From assembly GCA_002007465.1 (NCBI GenBank), contig LNAC01000018.1, positions 1,871,374 to 1,935,373 of the forward strand: a DNA stretch of 64,000 nt, written 5' to 3'. Under the pieces are notes generated by a model. That model was not told where the DNA came from and searched no databases. It worked only from the letters and a program-made list of their open reading frames with translations. Both the position numbers and the translations under genes were made by a program. The first letter of the stretch is position 1; every line of letters begins with the position of its first letter. This stretch comes from Ailurus styani. Its lineage: Eukaryota; Chordata; Mammalia; Carnivora; Ailuridae. Below, in pieces: positions 26,105-36,585 of the stretch.

Positions 26105-26984
26105 GCATCTTGGGCAGGAATATCACAAGTGATGGTGTGCTCCTATTGAATCTTCTTGCTTGGTGTAGGGCTTCAGTCGGTCTCACTATTGACGGCTTTC
26201 ACCTTGATTGTTTGATGAAGGTGTCGTCTCCCAGGCTTTTCCACTGTAAAGCTACTCCCTTTGAAATTTTTAAATTTAAAGGAAATAAAGTTTTTTAAAT
26301 TGCACACAGTAAAATTCACCACTTTTGGGTGCACATTTCCATGAGTTTTGACAAATACATAGAATCACGTAACCACCGGCGTAGACTAGATACAGAACAA
26401 TTCTACCACTCCAGAAAACACTGCTTTCTGTTTCCCCTTTTTGGTCAAATCCTCCCTCCTCTCCAAACACCTGGCAACCACTGATCTGTTCTCCAACCTG
26501 TAGTTTCACCCTTTCCGTAATGTCATATAAATGGAATCATACAGCATGTAGCTAAAGTTACTGTATTGTCCTTGCAGTTAATATTCTGGGGAAGTCATTT
26601 TAAACTATATAATATCCTGCTCCTCATCATACTTTCTATTTATTTATTTACCTATTTATATCACTATCAACTCATGGTTTCCTGACCGATTAAATGATCA
26701 TAATCTATTACTATCATTATACATTTTGATGCTCAAAATGTTCCTGATTTGACTAATGGGAGCCCTTTCAAGTTGGCATCTATCTCCCTCTGACATATCC
26801 CCAACATTTTTGAGTACTTTCTGGATTTCCAGCAGAAGATATCCCAGGCTTTCAGGTGCTCATCACTCTGGGGATGTCAGTTTTTGCAGGTCCTTTCAGT
26901 AGACAGAGCAAGAGAATATGTACATATATGCATGTACATGTGTATGTATATGGTAAATACATATATATTTCCACCCATATTTAT

Positions 26985-27151
26985 TTTTTTAAAGATCTTA
27001 TTTATTTATTTGAGAGAGAAAGAGCACAAGTTGGGGGAGGAGCAGAGGGACTAGCAGACTCCTTGCTGAGAAGGGAGCTTGATGTGGGGTAGAATCCCAA
27101 GACCCTGAGCCAAAGTCAAACACTTAACCAACTGAGCCACCCAGGTGCTCC
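26985..27151 (-). mobile_element. CAN-SINE inside L1M
   Basis: Target duplication CCACCCATATTTAT / CTCCCCATATTTAT on the two sides, differing at two positions. Confidence 0.95.
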
Positions 27152-27161
27152 TCCCCATATT

Positions 27162-27173
<12 letters not shown>

Positions 27174-27216
<43 letters not shown>

Positions 27217-27290
27217 ATATATGTGTATATATATACATATATACACATATATACACATATACATACACACACACACACACACACACATAT
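27174..27290. repeat. (TG)n-(TA/TATG)n-(CA)n palindromic microsatellite
   Basis: About 19 TG units, a TATATG/CATATA centre and about 12 CA units. Right and left arms are reverse complements over much of their length, so one strand can fold into a long hairpin. Confidence 0.92.
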
Positions 27291-28119
27291 TGAAAGCTAT
27301 AAGCTCACACCAATACCTTGAATTCCAGTCTAACATCACAGGGTTCAATCAAGTTTCGTACTGTTCCATATTTGTAACTCTCTTCTCTGATGATGAGAAA
27401 CATGGTTCCAATCATCCATAATGTGTTTAGTTATTTAGTATATAACCAAATTTGCATCACTGCCACCAACCCCTCACACATGCAAAATTCCCATTTGGGT
27501 TTCAACTTCTCACATTGGATCAGCCCACTGTACAAGCACCCCTCCTCACCCTGCTTAGGATCCAATGTCCAATGCCAGGCTGGCCTTCTAGAAGGATGCC
27601 CTCTTTCCCCCTGCACTGAAACCCCCCTCGGGGCCTCCCTAGCATGGGCCACCCCAACTTGTGAATGTACTTCCTATGCCAGCCTGCCCCTTCCCTGCCA
27701 CATGGATATCCTTCCTACCCTGCACTGGGCATCTCTGCTATGTAACACCTTTCTTAGGGTCTTCTGCCTCCTGCACTGTGCCTTGGGCCGCCCTCCTGCA
27801 TGGAGGCCCTCCTCATGCCGGCAGACAGAGAGATTAAGACAAATCATCTTGGCCGAGCTGAAGCTGGTCTTCGTCCAGTTCGCCTTTCTCCCTAGAGCAA
27901 TGCCCAACCAGAAGTCTCAGTGCAAGGGCCTGGGTGTTACCTTGGTGGATTTTTAAACTCCCACATTTGTCTCCACATACATACGATATTGCCAAACTCT
28001 CTGCTTAGCTTTTTATGCCCTTAGCAATTTTCCGTTCATTTTACTTGGAAGTTCATGAGTTCAACTTAGGTGTCAACAAATGTCTTGAGAGGAGATTATA
28101 AATAGAATTTCAGGCTCAC

Positions 28120-28330
28120 GGGCGCCTGGGTGGCTCAGTGGGTTAAAGCCGCTGCCTTCGGCTCAGGTCATGATCCCAGGGTCCTGGGATTGAGGCCCAC
28201 ATCGGGCTCTCTGCTCAGCAGGGAGCCTGCTTCCTCCTCTCTCCTCTCTCTCTGCCTGCCTCTCTGCATACTTGTAATCTCTCTCTCTCTCTCTGTCAAA
28301 TGAATAAATAAAATCTTTAAAAAAAAAAAA
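28120..28330 (+). mobile_element. Young CAN-SINE
   Basis: Perfect 16-bp target duplication AGAATTTCAGGCTCAC at 28104-28119 and 28331-28346. Confidence 0.97.
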
Positions 28331-28346
28331 AGAATTTCAGGCTCAC

Positions 28347-28624
28347 TTCTTTGTATTTCCCTTTTTTTTCCTGGGATCTCCACTCCTCAAACCCTGCCTA
28401 TGTAAGGTAGCCCTGAATTTCCATTTCTGCCTCTGTAGCTTGCTGCAGCTTCACTGCTCCTGCTTCCCATTCTATTGCCAGGACCATGAATTGGCAACCA
28501 CCACGAGGGGGAAAGTTACTGAAAATATAGATCATAACCAGTGTGCTTCTCTTGGCTTTAGGATACTGGTCCTTCAAGTCCCAGCTGTCTTGCTTACTCT
28601 CCAATGCAGTCAAAAAGCAGCTCT
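28347..28624. other. No gene seen
   Basis: Short single-copy-looking stretch between SINEs; two small overlapping frames with no recognisable content. Confidence 0.4.
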
Positions 28625-28638
28625 TTAAAATCTAGTTT

Positions 28639-28881
28639 TGGGAGCACATGGGTGGCTCAATTGGTTAAGCATCTGCCTTCAGCTCAGGTCATGATCTAGG
28701 GTCCTGGGATCAAGCCCTGCATCAGGCTCCCTGCTCAGCAGAGAGTCTGCTTCTCCTTCTCCCTCTGCACCTTCCCTTATCTCCGTCTGTCCCTCCACCT
28801 CTCCCCCCATCCCCTTCTCCTTCCACTCGTGCTCTCTGTCTCTCCCTCAGATAAATAAATACAATCTTTAAAAAATAAAAT
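28639..28881 (+). mobile_element. CAN-SINE, first of a tandem pair
   Basis: Head GGGAGCACATGGGTGGCTCAATTGG and a long pyrimidine tract. Its target duplication AAAATCTAGTTTT is found on the left (28626-28638) but on the right only after the second SINE. Confidence 0.93.
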
Positions 28882-29081
28882 AAGGGCACCCGAGTGGCTC
28901 AGCCGGTTGGGCGTCTGCTTTCAGCTCAGGTCATGATCCTGCAATCGTGGGATTGAGCCCTGCATCGGGCTCCCTGTTTAGCGGGGAAGCCTGCTTCTCT
29001 CTCTCCCTCTGCCTGCAGCTCCCCCTGCTTGTGCTCACTCTCTGTCAAATAAATAAATAAAATCTTAAAAAAAAATTTAAA
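28882..29081 (+). mobile_element. CAN-SINE inserted in the tail of the preceding SINE
   Basis: Head AGGGCACCCGAGTGGCTCAG begins inside the A-rich tail of the first copy. The pair is followed by AAAATCTAGTTTT (about 29082-29094), which belongs to the first copy. Confidence 0.93.
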
Positions 29082-29094
29082 AAAATCTAGTTTT

Positions 29095-29945
29095 CATAAT
29101 GGTTCTTAGAAGGAGAATAAATCTGATGCCACCTACTCTGTCCTAGCTAGAAGCAGACATCTACCTTTATTTAGTTTTTTCTTTTTCCTTTTCATTAAAT
29201 GTTGCTTTGAGTTGGGAAGTCAATAGGCTCTCTGCAATTTCAGGGGAGGAGGGAGGATTGGGGTGTGTGTAGACCACCATCCTTCTAGAGTAATTGCCTA
29301 TTTAGGGGCTAGAGGAAATTAGGTGTATTCTGTTCCTCTCTAGAAAGAACATGAAACCAGCCATCCTATCAGATTAGGGTTCTCTGTACCCTGAAGGGCT
29401 CACATGTGAGTGGAAACTGTTGTTCTCAGTGGATAGCCCATTTCTTCCTTTTATCAAGTCTGTATCATAAAATGTAGAAATTTCAAACTAGAGTTATACA
29501 AATTAGAGCATATTTTAAATGTTCATACATAAAGAATATGACCTTTTAAAAATACAAAACATGCAACTGTTTACATTTTGTTACTTATTAGACACCTAGA
29601 AGAATTGTAAGGCTATTAATTAACACTGCACTAACAGCACGGGGGACCAGTAAAGGGCCACAAGTTTAAAATTGTAAGAAAAACAACTTTCCTCCATCCC
29701 TGTCAATGTGCCTTGTAAGTAGAGATATAATCTTAGTGTGACATAACGTCCAGGTTCTAAACGTGAATGCTGTTCCAGGAAACGGGAGTCCCTGACCATG
29801 ACAGGTTCTGACTGGGAGATCTGTCCCAGAGAAGTGGACGTTAAGCAGAAAAGCCTAACTGTGACTTGCCCCTAGGCAGGAACACTGAAAGAAGAGGATG
29901 AAAGTATAAAAAAAAAATTACTAGATTTAAAAGTGTCTTACTAGA
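29095..29945. other. No gene seen
   Basis: Ordinary DNA; no exon or confident repeat. Confidence 0.4.
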
Positions 29946-29947
29946 TT

Positions 29948-30150
29948 GGGGGCACCTGGTGGCCAACTCTTAAGCATCCGATTTTGATTTTGGCTCAGGT
30001 CATGACCTCCGGGTAGTGGGGTCTAGTTCCCTACCGCCCCTCCCACCCCCACCTCAGAGTCAGCCTTGGGTTCTCGCTCCCTCCCCCCCTCCCCCCCACG
30101 CATGCAAGCCTGCACACACGCGCTCTCTCAAATACATACATATAATCTCT
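29948..30150 (+). mobile_element. Old, diverged CAN-SINE
   Basis: GGGGGCACCTGGTGGCC, then GGCTCAGGTCATGACCTCCGGGT and a C-rich middle. The head has a deletion that removes most of the GGCTCAGT part. Confidence 0.85.
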
Positions 30151-30239
30151 CAATGCAGTTAAAATGCAAAGTGTTTTAGATTGTCTTCACACCAGGATGC
30201 ATGAAGGTAATTACATTAGCTTCCGTGACTCATTTTGAG

Positions 30240-30455
30240 CCAAGAGAGTGTAGCGTGGCAGGCAGGGTGTGGACTCCGGGTAGGACCAGGGTCTAAATCT
30301 CAGTTCCATCCACGACTAGTTGTTTAACCTATATGGGGTTGTTTCCCCCAAAGTCACGAGAAACTGATACATCTTTCAGGTTTGCAAGAATGAGATGAGA
30401 CAATGGTACCTGAAAGTACTTGGCAAAGAGTAGTGACTAATTTTAGAGACGATTT
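30240..30455 (+). mobile_element. MIR fragment
   Basis: GTGTGGACTCCGGGTAGGACCAGGGTCTAAATCTCAGTTCC resembles the MIR head; GAATGAGATGAGACAATGGTACCTGAAAGTACTTGGC resembles its 3' part. Confidence 0.65.
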
Positions 30456-32113
30456 TCAAAGATGGTTTAAGATGGTTTAAGACTTCAATGATTGCTAAGC
30501 CTGTGTGAACACAACCTCTCCCTTCTCCGCTCCACATCCCGAATACTCTTTGCTTCCACAATGGCTGGCGAAAATTTAACTCAGTAGTCTGATCGGGCGA
30601 GAATGGCTGTCCATAATACATTTGTGTAAATTGTTTTCATGAGCATGAAATGATAAAGATCTAGAAGACTCTTCAGCATTATCGGGGTCGGATCTCTTCA
30701 TTTTGTAGTGGAGGTGAAGGGCCTTGCCCTAGGTATTCTCCTTGATGACTGGAAGAGCCGGACTGGCATATGGGGGCCCAGACACCCGACCCCCCTCTCC
30801 TGCCTCTGTGTCCACACTGATCACGGTTACTTTGGAGGCCTAGGGTTCTCAGTGGCACTTTGTCTCTTCTGCCTCATTCTAATGGCCAAGGCAAGTCACC
30901 CGGCCAGTCCAGGTTCAAAGCTGGGGAAATGGGCTCTACCTCCTGGTAGGAGAAGCTGCAATGTCACATTGCACCAGGCCTGGATACAGAACAGGGAGAA
31001 GAACTAAGAACACAAAAGGCAAGTGTCTTCCATGGCCCTGATCTTTGCTCTGTCCAAAAGTAGTCATGGTGTCGCACGAACTTTTCCTAAGTGTAAGAAG
31101 TAGGCATGTCTTTGAACTTTGTAGGCATCTATACACCGTGGAGAAGACCTGGGAAGGCAGTGCTATACCTGAGTGCCCACTGCAGCCCCACACAGAGCGC
31201 TAGGTGAGTAAGAGGCAGCAATCTGCAGGATTCAGTGATCTGGGCCTGTAGGCTCAAAAGCAAGGTAAGTACTACCACATGGGGACAATCACGAGACAGT
31301 GAATGGCAGTGGACAGCGACTTGGTGTAGCCACAAGGGGTGAGAGTAGCTTGCTGACGGTCAGGACAGCAAAGCTTCCTTGAAAGACATGAAATTTACAC
31401 GAGGCAGGGAAAGGCACCTAGCACTTAACTAGCCAGGTAGAGGGCAGGGATAAGGTCCTCCCAGAGGGAAATGACATGATAGAAAGTGCAACATCCGGGG
31501 CGAGCCTGTGTCACTGAGGGAAGGTGTCTGCCATTCAAGGTGGAACGACAGAGTTAAGCCTGATAATAGAAAGCTTCATCTAGGATGGCTGGGACCCACT
31601 GAAGGGGAGGAGCTGCACCTACAGGTCTGTGAGGCGGGGCTGGAACAACTTCCGGAGCAGAGGAAAGGGGGAGAAACCTCTATCAACCCACACGCTGGTG
31701 GGTTAAGGCCTGGGTAGTGGGAACCTAAAAGGAAAAAAGCTAAGGGTGGGCTGAAGGGTGAATTTGGAACATTTATGTCCTTTGCATTCAGACATTCATG
31801 GCAAACTGCACTAAAAGCTAACTTAGTATTTAATGATTTTGAATAAATATGTGTAAAATTGGAGGTTCTTTTTACCCTAATGGTTATTTCCACTCTTTCA
31901 CCCTAAATGCAAAAATGTTGGTCACTTGATAAGAAAGCCGAATTTTTTTCAGCTTATTTTTTTAGCCCTGAAAAATATTCTAGTGCAAAAGCAAATCAAA
32001 TGTAGGTATGAGGAAAGTTCATTTTTGAAAATGCTGTATTTGATACCATTCCTTTGTAGCAGTTAAAACTAATTCTATTTAGATTCAGTATTTCAGAATT
32101 TATTACTGTAAAC
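30456..32113. other. No gene seen
   Basis: 30700-31720 is modestly GC-rich with open frames on both strands (for example 85 aa at 30936-31193 on the - strand). No protein, splice pattern or repeat family was recognised. Confidence 0.4.
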
Positions 32114-32414
32114 CAGCACTGTCCAGCATATAAGCCATTAGTAAGTATGTGAAATGTGGCCAGTCCAAAGGAAAATGTACTGGAAGTGTAAATTACATAC
32201 CAGATTTCAAAAACAGTACAACAAAAGAATGTAAATAATTTTCTATTGATGACTTATTGAAATGATGATTTAATATATTGTGTTAAATAAAACATATTGT
32301 TAAAATTAATTTTACCTATTTCCTTTTGCTTTTTTAATGTGACTATCAAAAAATGTAAAATTATATATGGGTTCACATTTGTGGCTCACATTGTATTTCT
32401 ATTGGGCAGTGCTA
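32114..32414. mobile_element. hAT-type non-autonomous DNA transposon (MER-like)
   Basis: The ends CAGCACTGTCCA and TGGGCAGTGCT form inverted repeats of about 11-12 bp. The interior (GTGAAATGTGGCCAGTCC, GGCTCACATTGTATTTCTATTGGGC) matches a well-known 'CAGTGCTGTCCAATAGAAAT' mammalian MER family. No transposase is present. An 8-bp target duplication is no longer clear. Confidence 0.75.
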
Positions 32415-33177
32415 TTTTAAAAGCTTCATTTGTCTAGAAATATTATGTTATGAAGTGGCCCATACTGCAGTTAATGACATTAACAGGTGGAAGGGGTTTG
32501 CATGCCCTGTGAAATGAAAAATTGTTCCATACATTTCTATTTTCTTCCAGGCTGAGTCTGTGATTTAGTGATAAATCATACAACTATCTTGAAGCACATG
32601 CTTTCAAGGACAGCCGTTTCTGTGATTATGATTTCTTTTCCCATAGGGGAGGGGATACGAAAGAGGTTTGTAATAAAAATTTCCATTTGTTAACAAGTTT
32701 TAATAATAAATATTTTAGGTTATCACTAAAGCATAATAAATAATGTGCTTGCATAATTTTAGCACCAATTTACAAAATCTATATGCAGCTGGCAGTAGAC
32801 CCTTACTGAACAGGTGTGATGTTTTGTTCTCATTGCTGTTGTTTAATGAGGTCTCTTAAGTGTCTTTTCATCTACAGCAGTCCCTTGCTGCTGTTGCTTG
32901 TTTCTCTTTTTCTGTGGCCTTGACTTTTTGAAGATTTGCGGTTGAGTGCCTTGTAGAATATTCTACATGGTGTCCTTTTACTTGCCCCACACGCCCCTGA
33001 ATTCCTGGAAAATGAAGATCGGGTCTAGAGAAGCCTGATTATATTTAGGCCACACATTTTAGTAAGAATAATAGTTGATATTGTGTACTTAGTATTGCAT
33101 CATATTAGGAAGCACACATGTCAAGCTTTTCTACAATTAGTGATGTTAAACTGATCACATGTTTGTAAAAACTGCCA
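32415..33177. other. No gene seen
   Basis: AT-rich DNA without recognised exon or repeat. Confidence 0.4.
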
Positions 33178-33178
33178 G

Positions 33179-33300
33179 GGGCACCAGGGGCACCTGGCTG
33201 GCTCAGTTGGTGTAGCGAGTGACTCTTGATCTCAGGGTTGTAAGTTCAAGCGCTGTGTTGGGTGCAGAGATTACTCAGATTAATTAATTAATTTTTAAAA
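33179..33300 (+). mobile_element. Short old CAN-SINE
   Basis: GGGGCACCTGGCTGGCTCAGTTGGTGTAGCG, then GATCTCAGGGTTGTAAGTTCAAGC and an (AATT)n tail; no pyrimidine-rich middle. Confidence 0.9.
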
Positions 33301-33349
33301 AGCAGTCATTTCCAGATTTTTCCATTGCAAAGGTATATGTTTCCATTTA

Positions 33350-33838
33350 CAATGAAAAGTAATCTGGTAGATGATACCATTTTTGTAATAACTGTTCACT
33401 TAATGGTTGTAGCATCTATTACCAAATCTTTGCTTGAACCAGTTATTTCATTAGGAGTTGCAAAGTGGTGATTTCTAAATTCTCCAGTTCCTTTGACATC
33501 TATTAGCTGGCACTCTTCTATAAAGAACCATTGTTTTCTCTCTTTCTCTCCTTTTTATTACCATGAATTCATGGATTGTTATTCATGTAATAATTTACAG
33601 TTAAGTATAGCATCATTTTGATGCTCAAGTTGTCCCAAATTTGACCAATGTCCTTTAGACATACCCCACCATTGTTTGAGCACTGCCTTGTTTTCTGGTA
33701 CAGTGAAATGTCCGAGGCTCACCTTGTACTTTCTCCAACCCAAATTGGGTTTCTTTTAGTGAAGAAGGCTATTTAGAAGCCAGGATCTGGACATTAGGTA
33801 TGCTCAGTGCAAAGGGTCTCTCAATGAATAGTTTTTAA
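33350..33838 (-). mobile_element. L1M 3'-UTR fragment
   Basis: Antisense blocks AGTTGCAAAGTGGTGATTTCTAAATTC, TTAGCTGGCACTCTTCTATAAAG and TTTTGATGCTCAAGTTGTCCC match the L1M 3' UTR. Confidence 0.7.
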
Positions 33839-33918
33839 AACTGGGATATAATTCGCATACCATAAAATTCACCCTTTAAAAGTGAATAATTCAAAATGCA
33901 AATCGAAACCACAATGAG

Positions 33919-34111
33919 GGGGCGCCTGGGTGGCTCAGTCAGTTAAGTTTCTGCCTTCAGCTCAGGTCATGATCTCAGCGTCCTGGGATCGAGCCCCGCA
34001 CTGGGCTCTCTGCTCAGTGGAGAGTCTGCTTCTCCCTCTGCCTGTGTGATCGCTTTCACTCTCTCTCAAATAAATAAGGAAAAATTTTAAAAAAAAAAGC
34101 AAGCAAGAAAA
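33919..34111 (+). mobile_element. CAN-SINE abutting the U6 pseudogene
   Basis: ACAATGAGGG (33911-33920) and ACAATGAGG (34113-34121) are its target duplication. The right copy already includes the first bases of the U6 copy, so the SINE landed at the U6 5' edge afterwards. Confidence 0.93.
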
Positions 34112-34119
34112 AACAATGA

Positions 34120-34225
34120 GGGCTCGCTTCAGCAGCATATATACTGAAATTGGAACAATACAGAGAAGATTAGTATGGCCTTTGCACAAGGATGACATAC
34201 ACATTTGTGAAGTGTAAAAAAAAAA
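34120..34225 (+). pseudogene. U6 snRNA retropseudogene with poly-A tail
   Basis: GGGCTCGCTTCAGCAGCA through TTTGTGAAGTGT follows U6 snRNA from its 5' end (GTGCTCGCTTCGGCAGCA) to near its 3' end. Several substitutions hit the AGCATGGCC and CACGCAAATTCG parts. A run of 10 A follows, a sign of L1-mediated retroposition. The flanks ACCACAATGAG and ATCCATAAGGAG look like a decayed target duplication inside an L1. No proximal sequence element or TATA box is seen upstream; the upstream DNA is a SINE. Confidence 0.88.
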
Positions 34226-34568
34226 TCCATAAGGAGATACATTTCACAGACATTAAGGTAGCTATCATAAGAAAAATAATTTAAACAGAGAATAACAAAT
34301 GTAGGTGAGGATGTGGAAAAACTAGAACCTTGTGCACTGCTGGTGGGAATGTAAAATGGTATAGCCATTCAAAATAAAATTTCCATATGACCAGCAATTC
34401 CATTCTTAGGTATATACCCCAAAGCACAGAAAGCAGGGTCTCAAAAAAAAATGTATTTGAACACCCACGTTCAGAGCAGCATAATTCACAATAGCCAAAA
34501 AGTGGAAGAAACCTAAGTGTTTGTCAACAGATGAATGGATAAACAACATGTGAGATATGTACATATAC

Positions 34569-34570
<2 letters not shown>

Positions 34571-34605
<35 letters not shown>
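34571..34605. repeat. (TA)n microsatellite
   Basis: About 17 TA units within the sense L1. Confidence 0.95.
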
Positions 34606-34608
<3 letters not shown>

Positions 34609-35489
34609 TATCTATATACTATTATCTTGCCTGGAAAAGGAAGGAACTTTTGCGCATGCTCCAGCATGGATGAAACTTGAGGACGTTATGCTCAGTAAAA
34701 TGAACCAGTCACAAAAAGCTAAAGACAGTATAAGTCTATTTCTGTGAGGAACCTAGAGAAGTCAAATTCAGAACTGGGAGAGGAGGGAATGGAGAGTTAT
34801 TATTTAATGGGACGTGGAGTTTCGGTTTTGCAAAATGGACAGAGTTCTGGAAACGGATGGTAGTGATGGTTGCTCAACAATGTAAGTGTACTTAACACCA
34901 CTGAACCACACACTTAAATATTCTTAAATGATAAATTTTATGTTACGTATATTTTACCACAAGTTTTTAAAATTCAATGATTTTTTTAGTGTGTTCACAG
35001 AGTCATACAGCCATCACCACGTCTAATTCTGGAACATTCTTATCACTCCCACAAGAAACCTGGTATTAGCAATTACTAGCAATTACTGCCAGCAATCACT
35101 CCCCAGTCCCTATTTCTCCTTGACCCCAAATCTACTTTCTATCTCTATACATTTGCCTGTTCTGGACATTTTATATGAATGAAATTATAAAGTATGTGGC
35201 CTTTGTGTCTGTCACTTAGCATAATATTTTCAAAGTTCATTCACGTTGTAATATGCACACGTATTTCATTTCTTTTTCATGACCAAACAGTATTCCATTA
35301 TATGGATATATATTGCATTTGTTTATTCACTGCTTAGTCGGTGGATATTTGGATTGTTCCCATTTTGAGCTTTAAAATAATGCTGCCATGAACATTAGTG
35401 TACAAGTTTTTGTGTGAGCTTATTTTTCTTGGATATATACCCAGGAGGGGAATTGCTGGGTAATATGGTCTCTCTATGCTTAACTTTTT

Positions 35490-35603
35490 TTAAAGGTTTT
35501 AATTTTTATTTTTAAGTAATTGCAATACCCAAAGTGGGAGTTGAACCTACAACCCTGAGATCAAGAGTCATGTGCTCTATCGACTGAACCAGCCAGGTGC
35601 CCC
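35490..35603 (-). mobile_element. Short old CAN-SINE inside L1M
   Basis: TTTTTAAGTAATTGCAATACCCAAAGTGGGAG to GAACCAGCCAGGTGCCCC. ATGCTTAACTTTT at 35477-35489 and 35656-35668 is the target duplication. About 50 A-rich bases to the right of the SINE head are unexplained. Confidence 0.88.
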
Positions 35604-35637
35604 TTTATTTAATAAAAGAAAATTAAAACAACAAAAA

Positions 35638-36111
35638 AATTATTTTTAAGTAACATGCTTAACTTTTCGAGGAACTGCCACACTGTTTTCCCCAGCGGCT
35701 GCAGTATTTTACATTCATACCAATGTATGAGGGCTTCCAATAGTTTTTTTGAGTTGTTTTATTAAAGTCATTTTCTAACCTTTCTAAAAAAAAATCAATA
35801 CATTGGCTTAAATCATAGAGCTCTGTGCTTTGTTTTGCTTTGCAAATTTGTAATCAAATAAGCTGGAAATGCCTCACATGGGGGGAAAATGAGCTTTTTA
35901 AATTATAAAATATATACTACAACCTCTGTTATCTCTAATCCAGAATATTTTCCTATTCGGTCCTAACACCTGTGGCCTCCTGACTACTTGCGGGACCGGG
36001 ACAGCTAAGTACGAGGACGAGTCTCGGAATTGGCCAATCCTGCTGGAGAGGCTCCCGAGCCCTCAGCATCGCGCGTCCACCCCTTTTCCGCAATGCAGAG
36101 CAGCCGCGAAC
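35638..36111. repeat. False duplication, left copy (contig end)
   Basis: 474 bases repeated at 36113-36585 with only two differences noticed: C versus T in GCCACA(C/T)TG, and one extra base in CTCTAATCC versus CTCTATCC. The copy ends at GCGAAC, directly before a single N. It contains the tail of an old L1 fragment and the left part of the promoter-like island. Confidence 0.9.
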
Positions 36112-36112
36112 N
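36112..36112. other. Single-N gap between duplicated contig ends
   Basis: One N separates the two copies. This is the mark of an unresolved join between contigs, not a biological spacer. Confidence 0.95.
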
Positions 36113-36585
36113 AATTATTTTTAAGTAACATGCTTAACTTTTCGAGGAACTGCCACATTGTTTTCCCCAGCGGCTGCAGTATTTTACATTCATACCAATG
36201 TATGAGGGCTTCCAATAGTTTTTTTGAGTTGTTTTATTAAAGTCATTTTCTAACCTTTCTAAAAAAAAATCAATACATTGGCTTAAATCATAGAGCTCTG
36301 TGCTTTGTTTTGCTTTGCAAATTTGTAATCAAATAAGCTGGAAATGCCTCACATGGGGGGAAAATGAGCTTTTTAAATTATAAAATATATACTACAACCT
36401 CTGTTATCTCTATCCAGAATATTTTCCTATTCGGTCCTAACACCTGTGGCCTCCTGACTACTTGCGGGACCGGGACAGCTAAGTACGAGGACGAGTCTCG
36501 GAATTGGCCAATCCTGCTGGAGAGGCTCCCGAGCCCTCAGCATCGCGCGTCCACCCCTTTTCCGCAATGCAGAGCAGCCGCGAAC
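36113..36585. repeat. False duplication, right copy
   Basis: Nearly identical to 35638-36111. Unlike the left copy it continues without a break into the promoter-like island, so this copy and the left flank of the first copy together give the true locus. The real sequence is probably about 475 bases shorter. Confidence 0.9.

Larger units (their letters stand above)
26105..28080 (-). mobile_element. L1M 3'-UTR block
   Basis: Antisense L1M 3' UTR in the usual order, including AATCTATTACTATCATTATACATTTTGATGCTC, the GACAGAGCAAGAGAATATGTA block, the TG/TA/CA microsatellite region and the CCCTCCTCACCCTGC blocks (27540-27820). The 188-aa frame at 27390-27956 is the antisense reading of this UTR. 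A second L1M piece (26285-26575) is nested or rearranged inside. The SINE at 26985-27151 is a later arrival. Confidence 0.7.
33893..34970 (+). mobile_element. L1M inserted into an antisense L1M
   Basis: AAAATGCAAATCGAAACCACAATGAG, then after the SINE and U6 insertions GAGATACATTTCACAGACATTAAGGTAGCTATCAT, CACTGCTGGTGGGAATGTAAAATGG and the 3' UTR. TTCAA-type sequence flanks it on both sides as a decayed target duplication. A (TA)n tract lies at 34571-34605. Confidence 0.78.
33839..35743 (-). mobile_element. L1M fragment split by nested insertions
   Basis: An antisense L1 starts with GGGATATAATTCGCATACCATAAAATTCACCCT (33842 on). It is interrupted by a sense L1 (33893-34970), resumes at AGTGTGTTCACAGAGTCATACAGCCATCACC (34989) and continues through GTACAAGTTTTTGTGTGAGC and GGGAATTGCTGGGTAATATGG. 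The SINE at 35490-35603 interrupts it again. Its right end lies in the duplicated block. Confidence 0.8.

Noticed and set aside
27390..27956. 188-aa + strand frame
   Set aside because: Antisense reading of an L1M 3' UTR; related sequence recurs at 40820-41300.
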